Numbered from the stretch's first letter, positions 49,057-57,740 are shown. The stretch: DNA of 64,000 nucleotides from Oceanospirillum sp048270425 (GCA_048270425.1 JBLWSY010000001.1:248001-312000); one strand, 5' to 3'. Numbers and translations are program-made. The notes: generated by a model not told the origin, from the sequence alone.

Positions 49057-50406
49057 ATGATGAGGTTTAACCCGACGTTATGTTTCAGCGTCCTGATCAC
49101 CTTAGTTTTCGTAAAGAGCGCATGGGCTGATGAGAGCCGGGCGGCTGATAGCTGGACCTTTGAGCGCTGGACCGTTGACAATAGTGCCCGCCTGTCAGGC
49201 TATGGCGGCTTCTACGGTGCCGACAGTTCTCAACTGTTTGACAATCGACAGCAGCAGTTGAGCCTGCGGCTGATGAGTACGGGAAGCTCATCGGATCAGC
49301 AGCACACCCTAACCGGACATTTGAAACTCCGTCATCAGACCTTTTCTTCACCCCCGGTTGCTCAGGATTCATCTGAGTCAGCTATCGACTATTTTCGTGC
49401 TGCTAAGATCAGTGATAATCAGCTCTGGAACTCCTGTGATGAGGTAAGTCAGGGGGATATCTGCTTTCAGGGCGGTTATGAGGTTGATCGGCTTTTCTAT
49501 CGCTACCAACCGGATTCCGGTCAGTATCGCGTGACCCTTGGACGACAGGCTATTGATTGGGGAACGGGCCGTTTCTGGCAGCCGTTAAACCTTTTTGGCA
49601 GCTTTGCCCCGACAGATCTGGATACCGATTACAAAGCGGGCATCGATGCCTTGGTGGGCGAGTATTACCCTGGCTATTTCTCCTCAATAACACTGGCCTA
49701 TCTGCCAACGTCTCATGCTATTAGTGAGCAGGCCATTAAAGAACAGGCAATAGCCAACAAAGGGTCAGATGAGGATTCACTGGCGCTGCATTACCGTACC
49801 CTGATGGAATCCGGGGACGAAGTGACCTTGCTGGCCGGTCGGGTGATGCAGCGCTCAACACTGGGCTTGGCCTGGGAGAGCAGTTTTGACCTGATGGATA
49901 ACCTCTCCGGAATCGGTTCCCGAATCGAAGCCGTGTTGTATGAACCGGATGGCGTTTTATCCGGTTCAGAGGGAGAAACAGAAAAGCGAAGTGTCCTGAT
50001 GATTGCCGGTGTGGATTATCAGACTCAAAGTGATAACGAACTACTGGATGGCATTCTGATCAATCTGGAGCTGTATCAGGCAAGTAACGGCGCTGATAAA
50101 GTATCCGAGCTAAACAAGGTTCGTCAGTCGGCACTGGTCAAACAGGGGATTCAGCCTCAGCTCTCGGAGCAGGTCATCGGTCTTGGTTTGGGTAAAACTC
50201 TCTCGCCTCTCTGGCAGGGCAACTACACCGGTCTTTTCAGTACCTTGTCAGGCGGAGCTTCTCAACTGCATCAGATCAGTGCGGTCTATTCCCTAAGTGA
50301 TGAGAGTGATCTCTTGCTGTCTCTGCTTTCCGGTTATGGCTCGGATGATTCAGAGTTTGGCCCTGTACCCACTTCCCTGTCGGCACGGCTGAGGCTTTAT
50401 TTCTGA
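49057..50406 (+). CDS. Outer membrane beta-barrel-like protein, unknown family
   Basis: 449 residues from the ATG at 49057 (GAGAGG immediately upstream; an ATG at 49042 overlapping the ATPase stop and one at 49060 are alternatives). Signal peptide ending AWADES, then a long beta-rich mature part ending in a phenylalanine after alternating residues (SLSARLRLYF), as in outer-membrane barrels. Segments such as YRVTLGRQAIDWGTGRFWQP resemble porin-like proteins. Probably the outer-membrane partner of the Lol-like module. Confidence 0.82.
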   Translation: MMRFNPTLCFSVLITLVFVKSAWADESRAADSWTFERWTVDNSARLSGYGGFYGADSSQLFDNRQQQLSLRLMSTGSSSDQQHTLTGHLKLRHQTFSSPPVAQDSSESAIDYFRAAKISDNQLWNSCDEVSQGDICFQGGYEVDRLFYRYQPDSGQYRVTLGRQAIDWGTGRFWQPLNLFGSFAPTDLDTDYKAGIDALVGEYYPGYFSSITLAYLPTSHAISEQAIKEQAIANKGSDEDSLALHYRTLMESGDEVTLLAGRVMQRSTLGLAWESSFDLMDNLSGIGSRIEAVLYEPDGVLSGSEGETEKRSVLMIAGVDYQTQSDNELLDGILINLELYQASNGADKVSELNKVRQSALVKQGIQPQLSEQVIGLGLGKTLSPLWQGNYTGLFSTLSGGASQLHQISAVYSLSDESDLLLSLLSGYGSDDSEFGPVPTSLSARLRLYF

Positions 50407-50432
50407 TCTGCCTACGTAAGGCGCTCACCTCA

Positions 50433-51029
50433 TCACAGATAAGGGGTGATGTTCGTGATCATTTTGGCCAGATAGGCTTCTTTTTCTCCGACGGGTGCGA
50501 CATAGTGCAGTAGTGCTTTTGCCTCCTCAATACCTTCCAGTTTTGCAGCGACCCAGCAGGCGAGATAAAGCGATCCCAGGCATCCACCGGACGTTGCGAC
50601 GTTGGCCTTGGCACTAAATGCCTGATCCAGAACTTCGACGCCCAATTCAGAAAGCCACGGAGCTGTTGTGAGATCAGTGCAGGCAGGGATATCTTTCAGA
50701 AGACCCAAGTGAGCTAATATGAGTGCGCCTGAGCATTGAGCGCCAATAAGTTGTCGGCTTGGGTCGAGCCTGATCTGAGCGATCAGCTCTTTGTTTGCCA
50801 TGTGTTCACGGGTTTTTGAGCCACTTCCGATAAGTACCGCATCGGCTGTGGCTAATTCCTTGAGTGACATCTGACGTTCAAGCTTTAGCCCTGTCATGGA
50901 CGAAATAACCGGATCCGGCGACGCAATGGAGACGTGGCAGGATGCGTCGTCAAGCCGACTGAGCATGCTGTGAGCAATGAGAGAGTCCAAAGGATTAAAG
51001 CCGTCCAATGTCAGAATTGCGATGTGCAT
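50433..51029 (-). CDS. DJ-1/PfpI family protein
   Basis: 198 residues using the ATG at 51029 (AAGGA 8 bases upstream); a longer frame from 51080 would add 17 residues. DJ-1/ThiJ fold with the nucleophilic elbow A-Q-C99-S-G-A and preceding glutamate region DGFNPLDSLIAH. Members are glyoxalases, deglycases, amidotransferase-like enzymes or regulators' partners. Divergent from a MocR regulator with a palindromic operator between, so likely the regulated target. Confidence 0.88.
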   Translation of the reverse strand: MHIAILTLDGFNPLDSLIAHSMLSRLDDASCHVSIASPDPVISSMTGLKLERQMSLKELATADAVLIGSGSKTREHMANKELIAQIRLDPSRQLIGAQCSGALILAHLGLLKDIPACTDLTTAPWLSELGVEVLDQAFSAKANVATSGGCLGSLYLACWVAAKLEGIEEAKALLHYVAPVGEKEAYLAKMITNITPYL

Positions 51030-51084
51030 ATAGGGATTCCTTGTGTGAATCAGGTTGCAGCTTTCCATGCTAGAACACAAAATA

Positions 51085-51106
51085 ATGACAATAAAAAAAT
51101 TGTCAT
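51085..51106. promoter_or_regulatory. Palindromic operator between DJ-1 and MocR genes
   Basis: ATGACAAT-AAAAAA-ATTGTCAT is a perfect 8-base dyad with a 6-base A spacer, centred 22 bases before the MocR start and 66 bases before the DJ-1 start. Position and symmetry suit autoregulation by the MocR protein and control of the DJ-1 gene. Confidence 0.65.
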
Positions 51107-51117
51107 GGGTGCATTGA

Positions 51118-52455
51118 ATGTCTGAGCCTCGCTATAAAGCAATTGTTGATGACTACATCAAAAAAATTCGCAGTGGTGCGCTGCCACCGGGAACCCGACT
51201 ACCAACACACAGAGTCTTAGCAAAAGAGAAGGGCGTTGCTCTGGTCACTGCATCACGGGTTTATCAGGAGCTTGAGAAAATTGGCCTGGTGAGCGGAGAA
51301 GCCGGAAGAGGTACTTTTGTTCGGGAAACGGAGCTGGCTCCGGGGCATGGCATTGACCAGCCGGAGAGAATTGAAGGTGCCCTGGATCTGAATTTCAATT
51401 CAGCCCTTCTATCGGATCAGGTACCGCTATTAAGGCAGGGTCTCAGGCAATTAGCCGCCTCTGGTGAGCTTGAAGCTTTACTGCATTATCAGCCCCACGG
51501 AGGACGCATGCGCGACAGAACGCTGATTGCAGGTTATGTCAAAAGGCATGGCGTTTTTGCCGAGCCGGAGCACTTGCTGATCGTTTCAGGCGCACAACAT
51601 GGGTTGTCAGTTGCCCTGGAGTCTCTCTTCCGGCCGGGTGATGTGATTATTGCGGATCAGTTTACTTACTCAGGTTTTAAGGTTGCTGCCAAGGAGCGGG
51701 GCATTGAAATGGTGGCTATGCCTTCAACGGCATCTGGTCCTGATTTATCGGTTCTGGAGCCGCTTTGCGAACGCAGGCGGGTTAGCGGACTTTATCTGAT
51801 GCCAACCCTGCACAATCCTATGGGCTGGGTGTTGTCACTATCTCAACGCAAAAAGCTGGTGGCAGTGGCCCGAAAGTATGATCTGACCATTATTGAAGAT
51901 GGCGCCTATGCCTTTCTGCATGAGAAGGCTCCGGCAACTATTGCATCTATGGCACCAGAACGGACACTTTATGTGTCGGGGTTCTCCAAAAGTGCTGCGA
52001 CGGGATTGCGGGTCGGCTATGTGACAGCGCCGGAAGACTGGATTCCCGGACTGGAACGAGCAATACGAATCAGTATCTGGAATACGCCAGCGCTTATGGT
52101 CGCCTTGCTCTGTCAGTGGATTCAGGATGGAACATTGGCGCGATTGGAGTCTGGTAAACGTCTGGATGCGGCTATCCGGCAAAAAATGGCACAGGATGAA
52201 CTGGCTGAGTATGATCTAACCGGACATCCCAATGCCTATCATCTCTGGTTACAGCTCCCGGAAGAGGTAAGAGCAGATCGGGTTGTAGCTGCGCTGAAAG
52301 AAGAAAAGGTGCTGGTTTCCACTGCTGAGCCATTTACGATTAGCGCACATGTGCCTCATGCACTACGGTTGGCATTAGGGTCGGTAACTATCAAAGAATT
52401 GCAGGATGGCCTTGGGGTGATCAAGAAAACAATTTCAGATCTGATGTATCTCTGA
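51118..52455 (+). CDS. MocR-type regulator (GntR HTH fused to aminotransferase)
   Basis: 445 residues: N-terminal GntR helix-turn-helix about 10-75 (LPPGTRLPTHRVLAKEKGVA), a linker, and a fold-type I aminotransferase domain from about 100 with SGAQHGLSVALESLFRPGD, LMPTLHNPMG and the PLP lysine in SGFSKSAATGLRVGY. MocR regulators use PLP and a cognate amino compound as effectors. The divergent DJ-1 gene is the likely target. Start ATG; no strong SD. Confidence 0.94.
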   Translation: MSEPRYKAIVDDYIKKIRSGALPPGTRLPTHRVLAKEKGVALVTASRVYQELEKIGLVSGEAGRGTFVRETELAPGHGIDQPERIEGALDLNFNSALLSDQVPLLRQGLRQLAASGELEALLHYQPHGGRMRDRTLIAGYVKRHGVFAEPEHLLIVSGAQHGLSVALESLFRPGDVIIADQFTYSGFKVAAKERGIEMVAMPSTASGPDLSVLEPLCERRRVSGLYLMPTLHNPMGWVLSLSQRKKLVAVARKYDLTIIEDGAYAFLHEKAPATIASMAPERTLYVSGFSKSAATGLRVGYVTAPEDWIPGLERAIRISIWNTPALMVALLCQWIQDGTLARLESGKRLDAAIRQKMAQDELAEYDLTGHPNAYHLWLQLPEEVRADRVVAALKEEKVLVSTAEPFTISAHVPHALRLALGSVTIKELQDGLGVIKKTISDLMYL

Positions 52456-52499
52456 GGTTATCTGCTGTTGGGTAAAAACTATAAAGTGACCAGTCAGTT

Positions 52500-52528
52500 C
52501 TTAAGTTGTTTTTAAGTACAGCTATACT
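52500..52528 (+). promoter_or_regulatory. PmrA/BasR-type box with -10 element
   Basis: CTTAAG-TTGTT-TTTAAG (52500-52516) matches YTTAAK-N5-YTTAAK, and TATACT (52523-52528) starts 17 bases after the first half-site, the layout of a PmrA-activated promoter with the first half-site at the -35 position. It is about 165 bases upstream of the 191-residue membrane protein gene. The same motif occurs at 29312-29328. Confidence 0.5.
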
Positions 52529-52690
52529 AACTTACTGATTTGGTGGGTTTTTGTTGGAATCCCTTTTATATCATGGGGTTAAGTTGGTCTGGGCACTTTA
52601 AACCTTTAAATGAATGAGATTTTTTCATTCAGAAGCCGTCTTGTTAGGCTTGTGCTGATTAAGACTTAAGTTGAATAACAAGGTGGCCTG

Positions 52691-53266
52691 ATGAATTCCC
52701 GTACAAACCTTATGATCCGTTCTTATTTTGCCAAACTTTTCTCTGTTATCTTCCTGGTTCTGGCCCTCTCAATTGTTTTATCCCTGATTTTCGACATTAT
52801 TGATGATCTGCTGAATGGCGTGAGCTTTATGCAGATTTTTCTGGGTAGTATTAATACTGGTGTCATCGCGTTGGCTGTATTTGAACTGGCGCTGGTGATT
52901 CATAAGGAATACTCCGGGGAGGAAGCGGAAGATGAAGACCCTGTTGCAGCTCTGAGACGAACGATTCCGCGATTTATTGGTACGGTGTGTGTCGCTCTGT
53001 CTTTAGAGGGACTGATCATGGTGATCAAGTACAGTCAATTCGACCTTGCCGGTAATCTATACTATCCGGTCGCTATTATCAGCAGCACTGCCTTTCTGTT
53101 GATCGCCCTTGGTGTATTCATTTTTCTTAGTGATAAAGTTAATCAGAGTGCGAGAGTTGCGGTGATGCCATCAGACACACCGGCTGCAAACCTGGATCAG
53201 GATGGCTACGGAGCGACTTCACCCAAGTCTGTTAGTCAGAATAATGATGGCACTCAGGCAGCTTGA
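52691..53266 (+). CDS. Membrane protein of unknown function (191 aa)
   Basis: 191 residues with four transmembrane helices (about 10-35, 45-65, 95-110, 125-145) and a polar, alanine- and proline-rich C-terminal tail (ATSPKSVSQNNDGTQAA). The first helical pair includes FDIIDDLLNGVSFMQIFLGS. AAGGTGGCCTG precedes the ATG. It resembles small four-helix membrane proteins of unknown function, sometimes annotated as general glycosylation proteins. A PmrA-type box lies upstream. No function assigned. Confidence 0.8.
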   Translation: MNSRTNLMIRSYFAKLFSVIFLVLALSIVLSLIFDIIDDLLNGVSFMQIFLGSINTGVIALAVFELALVIHKEYSGEEAEDEDPVAALRRTIPRFIGTVCVALSLEGLIMVIKYSQFDLAGNLYYPVAIISSTAFLLIALGVFIFLSDKVNQSARVAVMPSDTPAANLDQDGYGATSPKSVSQNNDGTQAA

Positions 53267-53590
53267 ATTTCTGAACAGGTATCGTTTTATGTCTGTAGCT
53301 TATTTTTGAATCAGTTTTAGCTTAATAAGTGTGATATTAGCATTGCTAAACGGTTGCTCAGATAGTTTAATGCCTGCCCTATGGGGCAGGCATGGCTCGC
53401 TGTTTCAGTAGCATCGGAGGCTATGTTCTGGTTTGCAGGGATGGCAATAGTTCAATTTCTTTTATGCTCTCCTTATTCCCCTCTTCGCGATAATTTACGG
53501 TGGTAACAGGCCACGGTTTATTAATCCAACAATACCTTCAGGCGACCAATCAGCCAGGCCTTTGAGCCGGGTGAAAAAAGTGAGGTTACT
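53267..53590. other. Intergenic region with a strong hairpin
   Basis: 324 bases between the membrane protein and the PAS gene. The main feature is a perfect 9-base stem, TGCCTGCCC (53371-53379) with GGGCAGGCA (53384-53392), loop TATG, without a following T run. No gene seen. Confidence 0.6.
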
Positions 53591-54112
53591 TTGAAATCGA
53601 AATCGATCCAGCCCACACAGATCGAACGTAAAATGCGTCAGGAAGACTTTATTGTCTCTAAAACCGACGCCAAAGGCAGAATTACCTACTGCAACCCGAT
53701 CTTTATAGAATTCTCAGGCTATACCGAGCAGGAACTGCTGGGCGTTCAGCACAATATTATTCGTCACCCGGATATGCCGCGAACAACTTTTAAACTTGCC
53801 TGGGACTCTATTCAGGCTGGTGAAGAGTTTTTTGCTTATGTGAAAAATATGAGTAAAGACGGCAGCTATTATTGGGTGCTTGCCCATATGACACCCGATA
53901 TGGGGCCAAACGGTAAACCAATCGGTTATACCTCGGTTCGTCGCTGTCCGCGTCGTGAGTCACTGGATGCCATTGGCCCTATTTATGCTCAGGTCCTTGC
54001 TGCTGAAAAGTCAGCTGGGGCGAAGAGTGCTCTGGAAGCCGGACATCGAGCGTTAGAAAAATTGTTGAAGCAGGAGGGGAAAAGTTATGAAGAACTGGTT
54101 CTCACAATCTAG
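53591..54112 (+). CDS. Aer-like PAS domain protein (separate gene)
   Basis: 173 residues, start TTG with GAGG upstream. PAS domain with the Aer signature: IVSKTDAKGRITYCNPIF, FSGYTEQELLGVQHNIIRHP and DMPRTTFKLAW. Aer binds FAD in this fold to sense redox. A C-terminal helical stretch (SAGAKSALEAGHRALEKLLK) follows. The next gene, a chemotaxis receptor with no sensory domain, begins 25 bases before this stop, so the pair looks like Aer split into two polypeptides. Confidence 0.92.
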   Translation: MKSKSIQPTQIERKMRQEDFIVSKTDAKGRITYCNPIFIEFSGYTEQELLGVQHNIIRHPDMPRTTFKLAWDSIQAGEEFFAYVKNMSKDGSYYWVLAHMTPDMGPNGKPIGYTSVRRCPRRESLDAIGPIYAQVLAAEKSAGAKSALEAGHRALEKLLKQEGKSYEELVLTI

Positions 54113-55388
54113 TCGATATCTGTTCCCTGTTCTGCTTCTTTTGACAGGTAGCGTACTCTCTTTGTGGTTTGCGCCTGCGGCTTTAGCGGGCAGTCTGTTA
54201 GCGGCTATCTGGCTGTTAGCTTTAAGCTTTAAGCCTCGCAAAAGCCCTGAAGTGACTCTTATTCGGGAGCTTTTCGAAAAAGTTGCCGACGGGCGTCTTG
54301 AGCAACGTTTGCCCCAGAGCATGACTGATCCGGAATTAGACCAGTTACGGATCAGCATCAACTCGGCGCTGGATCAGACTGAAACCGCTTTTCGTGAAAT
54401 CCTGGGGGCGATTCAGGCTTCAGGTGATGGCCGTTATTTCCGTAAGTTGCAGGTGACCGGTTTACACGGAACCTTTCGCGGTGTTCTTTCGGAGATTCAG
54501 CTGGTACTGAATGAGGTGCATCGCACTCAGGAAATTGTTGATCGTGAGTCTCTTCTGTCCCGTATTTTCTTACGCTCTGAACGCGGCATGTCCTCAGCGA
54601 TGGATACCACTAACGTTACTCTGGAGAATGTGAATGAACAGGCGGAGCACATCGCCAGTTTCTCTCATAACTTCTCGGAAACCGCGAGGGATATGGTTCA
54701 GGCAGCAGGACGAATGTCGCAAGCTCTGATGGAAGCCGGCCAGTCCGCTGAATCCAGTTTTTCAGCATTGCAAGCACTGACCGATGCCGCGGCTGACATC
54801 CGTAACCGAAGCTCTCAAATCGACGAACTGGCCTCTCAAACCAATCTGCTCGCCCTTAACGCTGCAATCGAAGCAGCCCGAGCCGGTGAAGTGGGACGGG
54901 GTTTTGCGGTGGTCGCGGATGAGGTTCGCAGTCTGGCGGATCAGTCTCAAAGTACCGCTCAGGAGATTTCATCGTCTATCAAGATCATGATGGACACCTT
55001 GTCTTCTATGGCGACTCGCTTTGAAGTTCTGCGAGAAGCGGTTGATGAGGCCCGTGAGACCTCTGGTGTCTTTGGCGAGACCCTGAAACAATCTGCAGAG
55101 TCTGCCAATACCGTTGATCAGCAGGCTAACCAGATTAACCAGCTGGCGGATATCATGAGCAGTTCAATGAAGCTACTGCGTAGCGCGCAGAAGGCCCGCG
55201 CTGATGTGAATGCGATTCTGAACGGCAAGCCGATCGAGATTCGCAACTTATCTGATATCGAACAGAAGGCAATCGATTTAGCTGAAGAGGGGCGCTGGTC
55301 TAAAGATAGCGCTGACCGCGAAGCTTTAGTGGGCATCTACGATCAGGTCTTTTCCGATATCGAACGTCAGTTGGGTGGGTTGCGGTAA
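54087..55388 (+). CDS. Methyl-accepting chemotaxis protein, Aer signalling partner
   Basis: 433 residues. Two short membrane helices at the N-terminus (PVLLLLTGSVLSLWFAPAA, GSLLAAIWLLALSF), a HAMP-like region, then a long coiled coil with the receptor tip SQTNLLALNAAIEAARAGEV and GRGFAVVADEVRSLADQS. It overlaps the PAS gene by 26 bases, with GGGGAAAAGTT before the ATG. The absence of a periplasmic domain fits a membrane-bound signalling half fed by the PAS protein. Confidence 0.95.
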   Translation: MKNWFSQSSRYLFPVLLLLTGSVLSLWFAPAALAGSLLAAIWLLALSFKPRKSPEVTLIRELFEKVADGRLEQRLPQSMTDPELDQLRISINSALDQTETAFREILGAIQASGDGRYFRKLQVTGLHGTFRGVLSEIQLVLNEVHRTQEIVDRESLLSRIFLRSERGMSSAMDTTNVTLENVNEQAEHIASFSHNFSETARDMVQAAGRMSQALMEAGQSAESSFSALQALTDAAADIRNRSSQIDELASQTNLLALNAAIEAARAGEVGRGFAVVADEVRSLADQSQSTAQEISSSIKIMMDTLSSMATRFEVLREAVDEARETSGVFGETLKQSAESANTVDQQANQINQLADIMSSSMKLLRSAQKARADVNAILNGKPIEIRNLSDIEQKAIDLAEEGRWSKDSADREALVGIYDQVFSDIERQLGGLR

Positions 55389-55419
55389 TACAGGTCTAGA
55401 TCTGTATTTCCATGTGAAG

Positions 55420-55447
55420 AGCAGGCTGGTGCTTACCGGCCTGCTTA
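55420..55447 (+). terminator. Hairpin after the MCP gene
   Basis: AGCAGGC-TGGT-GCTT-ACCG-GCCTGCT can fold into a stem of about ten pairs followed by TTAAC; 32 bases after the MCP stop. A second small dyad, ATACAG...CTGTAT, lies just before it. Confidence 0.5.
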
Positions 55448-55544
55448 ACAATTACAAGTTGATATTGATCAAAGTTGGTCATAGATTCTTTTCCAATGCT
55501 TTATATTTTTTTATAGGATTTAAACCTCTATAAATCAACAGGTT

Positions 55545-55618
55545 AAGGAACAACCAGGCAACGGCGAAGGATGCTCGAATTTCATTTTGATTTAGCCTGA
55601 GCTTTTGCGTTGTTCCTT
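55545..55618. repeat. Long-range nested inverted repeat in AT-rich intergenic region
   Basis: AAGGAACAAC (55545-55554) pairs with GTTGTTCCTT (55609-55618), and inside it CAGGC pairs with GCCTG, forming a structured element of about 74 bases immediately upstream of the DUF2846-like lipoprotein gene. It might be a small mobile hairpin, an RNA leader, or a remnant. Confidence 0.45.
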
Positions 55619-55648
55619 GAGACTGATAAAGCATCAAAAGGAAATATG

Positions 55649-56128
55649 ATGAAAAAGCTGCTCTTTTCAATGGCTGTTCTTCTATATGTCACTGGATGTA
55701 CACAGATCCCTATTGCAGAAAAAGATAATGGTGATCTACAAAAAGTGACATCGTTTGAAGCATCAGAGAAATATGGTGTGATTTACCTGTATAGAGATAG
55801 AACTTCAGATTATCGAGCTCATGAGTTTGAAATTGCTATTGGGGACGAAGATGTATCGACATGGTCATCTTGCTATAAGCGAGTTGAGCTTGAGCCAGGT
55901 ATGTATCACTTAGAGGCTGATCATTATGATACTTTTGGCTTTGAAGAAGAGCGGGATTACTTAGCTGTCGCTGGACAGGTAGACTTTTTCGAATATAAGC
56001 CAATTCGACGATTTGGTGTTCCTGGCGAAACTAAGATCATCCCTAAAACCCGAGAAGAAGCGATTGATACAATCAAGAAACAGCGCCTCTGTCCAAACCC
56101 GCCAGCATTTGTGAAACTATCAGATTAA
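55649..56128 (+). CDS. DUF2846-like lipoprotein
   Basis: 159 residues from the second ATG (55649; AAGGAAATATG upstream). Lipobox VTGC (KKLLFSMAVLLYVTGC), then a domain with YGVIYLYRDRTSDYRAHEF and LEPGMYHLEAD, reminiscent of DUF2846. Outer- or inner-membrane lipoprotein of unknown function. The gene and its surroundings are AT-richer than neighbours and its codon use looks different, so horizontal acquisition is possible. A terminator follows, and the next gene is convergent. Confidence 0.78.
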   Translation: MKKLLFSMAVLLYVTGCTQIPIAEKDNGDLQKVTSFEASEKYGVIYLYRDRTSDYRAHEFEIAIGDEDVSTWSSCYKRVELEPGMYHLEADHYDTFGFEEERDYLAVAGQVDFFEYKPIRRFGVPGETKIIPKTREEAIDTIKKQRLCPNPPAFVKLSD

Positions 56129-56139
56129 CTGACAACCCG

Positions 56140-56169
56140 GAGCTATTGGCCTTTCCAATAGCTCTTTCT
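56140..56169. terminator. Terminator between lipoprotein and NYN genes
   Basis: GAGCTATTGG (56140-56149) pairs perfectly with CCAATAGCTC (56155-56164), loop CCTTT, followed by TTTCT. It serves the plus-strand lipoprotein gene and lies just beyond the stop of the convergent NYN gene. Confidence 0.8.
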
Positions 56170-56172
56170 GAT

Positions 56173-56646
56173 TCAAACCAACATGTTTCGAGTAATCTCA
56201 TTAAACCGATCACAGCTCTGTATCAGGCTGTTCGCGGTGAGGCTTGGCACGCCGTAAACCTCGGTCTGGGTGCTGAATCTGAGTTTGACCCGTTCCAGCA
56301 ACTGATCAAAATCCCCATCTCCTGAAAGCAGAATTACTTTATCCACGTCGGCGGCCTGTTCATACAGATCCAGAGTGATGCCGACATCCCAGTCACCTTT
56401 AGCTGAGCCATCACTGCGCTGGATAAAGGGTTTCAGCTTTACCTCGAATCCGATGTGTTTTAGTGCCTGCTGGAATTTCTGCTGGCCGGAGTCCTGACTG
56501 CTGATCGCATAAGCGGTGGCGTGAACGATGTCACCCTCATGCTGAATCTGTTGCCAGAAACGACGGTAATCAAAAGAGCGGCCATAAGCCTGACGGGTGG
56601 TGTAATAGATGTTCTGGATATCCGCAAAGATCGCAATCCGGGGCAT
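56173..56646 (-). CDS. NYN domain protein (LabA/DUF88 family)
   Basis: 157 residues, a PIN-like nuclease fold. Metal-binding acidic residues appear in FADIQN (D9), KGDWDVGITLD and LSGDGDF, as in LabA/DUF88 proteins, which are putative ribonucleases. Small cytosolic protein. It stands alone between an acquired-looking lipoprotein gene and the bestrophin gene. Function in this organism is unknown. Confidence 0.92.
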   Translation of the reverse strand: MPRIAIFADIQNIYYTTRQAYGRSFDYRRFWQQIQHEGDIVHATAYAISSQDSGQQKFQQALKHIGFEVKLKPFIQRSDGSAKGDWDVGITLDLYEQAADVDKVILLSGDGDFDQLLERVKLRFSTQTEVYGVPSLTANSLIQSCDRFNEITRNMLV

Positions 56647-56814
56647 GACAAACCTTAATGGAAGAAGTGTGGTTTCACGTTACCCTATCTGTTCTGGCGA
56701 ATAAACCGACTTTAGCTAACTTTAAAAACTCTCGGCTTCGAATAGGGCGGTGGTGATTTTTAATGCTAAGATGCCTTTCCATTCAACAGGTTATGGGCCG
56801 TTTAAGGAGCAGTT

Positions 56815-57729
56815 GTGATTGTTCATAAAAGAGCCGGATTTTTAACGCTTCTGTTTACCATGCGTGGCTCGGTTGTTCCCCGTGTCTTACCTCAGATGAT
56901 ACTGCTGGCGCTGTTTTCTTCCGGTGTTGTGTTTGTTTACCAGTATCACACCTTTGAACTGCCGGAATTCAGTCTGACCCCTTTCACGCTGCTGGGTATT
57001 GCACTGTCTCTTTTTCTTGGCTTTCGGAACAATGCCGCCTATGACCGCTGGTGGGAAGGGCGAAAGTTGTGGGGCAGTCTGGTTTATGAAACCCGTGCCA
57101 TGGGGCGCGCTACTGAGCTGCTTTTGCTTCCGGAAGAATCCCGCAAGCCATTGCTGAAACTTACCGCAGCCTTTTCTCATACTCTGTGCCAGAGTTTACG
57201 GCCCGGTTCGGATTCAGGCCCTGCGATTGCCAGTTTGCTGGATGCGCCAACAACAGCGCGCCTGATGCAGTCCGCAAATCCTTCGGATGCGGTTTTACGA
57301 GAGATGACCACCATTATCACCCGTGAACACCAGCAAGGGCGGCTGGATACGGTTGCGGTGAGCATGCTCGACAAACACCTGACCGCGATGGCGGGGATTC
57401 AGGCAGGGCTTGAACGGCTGGCAAATACGCCGATGCCTTTTGCATTTACCCTGCTGGCACACCGCACCGCTTATATCTATTGCTTCCTGTTGCCGTTGGG
57501 GCTGGTGGGTAACGCGCTTTGGCTGACGCCTTTCTTTACCACCCTAGTGGCTTACTGCTTTTTCGGACTGGATGCCCTGTCTGAAGAATTGGAATACCCC
57601 TTCACGAAAGAGGGCGCAAACCACCTGCCGCTGGAAGCTATGTGCCGGGTAAATGAAATCTCAGTGGCGGAAGCTCTGGGCGAAGAGCCGCCAAAACCAC
57701 TGCAGCCGATTAAGCATATTCTGAGTTGA
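56815..57729 (+). CDS. Bestrophin family membrane channel
   Basis: 304 residues with the bacterial bestrophin pattern: LSLFLGFRNNAAYDRWWEGR near residue 63, followed by KLWGSLVYETRAMGR, and PLGLVGNALWLTPFFTTLVA later. Start GTG with AAGGAG five bases upstream. Bestrophins are pentameric anion (or cation) channels; bacterial physiological roles are uncertain. A convergent hairpin (57741-57770) lies between it and the YeiH gene. Confidence 0.92.
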   Translation: MIVHKRAGFLTLLFTMRGSVVPRVLPQMILLALFSSGVVFVYQYHTFELPEFSLTPFTLLGIALSLFLGFRNNAAYDRWWEGRKLWGSLVYETRAMGRATELLLLPEESRKPLLKLTAAFSHTLCQSLRPGSDSGPAIASLLDAPTTARLMQSANPSDAVLREMTTIITREHQQGRLDTVAVSMLDKHLTAMAGIQAGLERLANTPMPFAFTLLAHRTAYIYCFLLPLGLVGNALWLTPFFTTLVAYCFFGLDALSEELEYPFTKEGANHLPLEAMCRVNEISVAEALGEEPPKPLQPIKHILS

Positions 57730-57740
57730 TTCTCTGCTGA

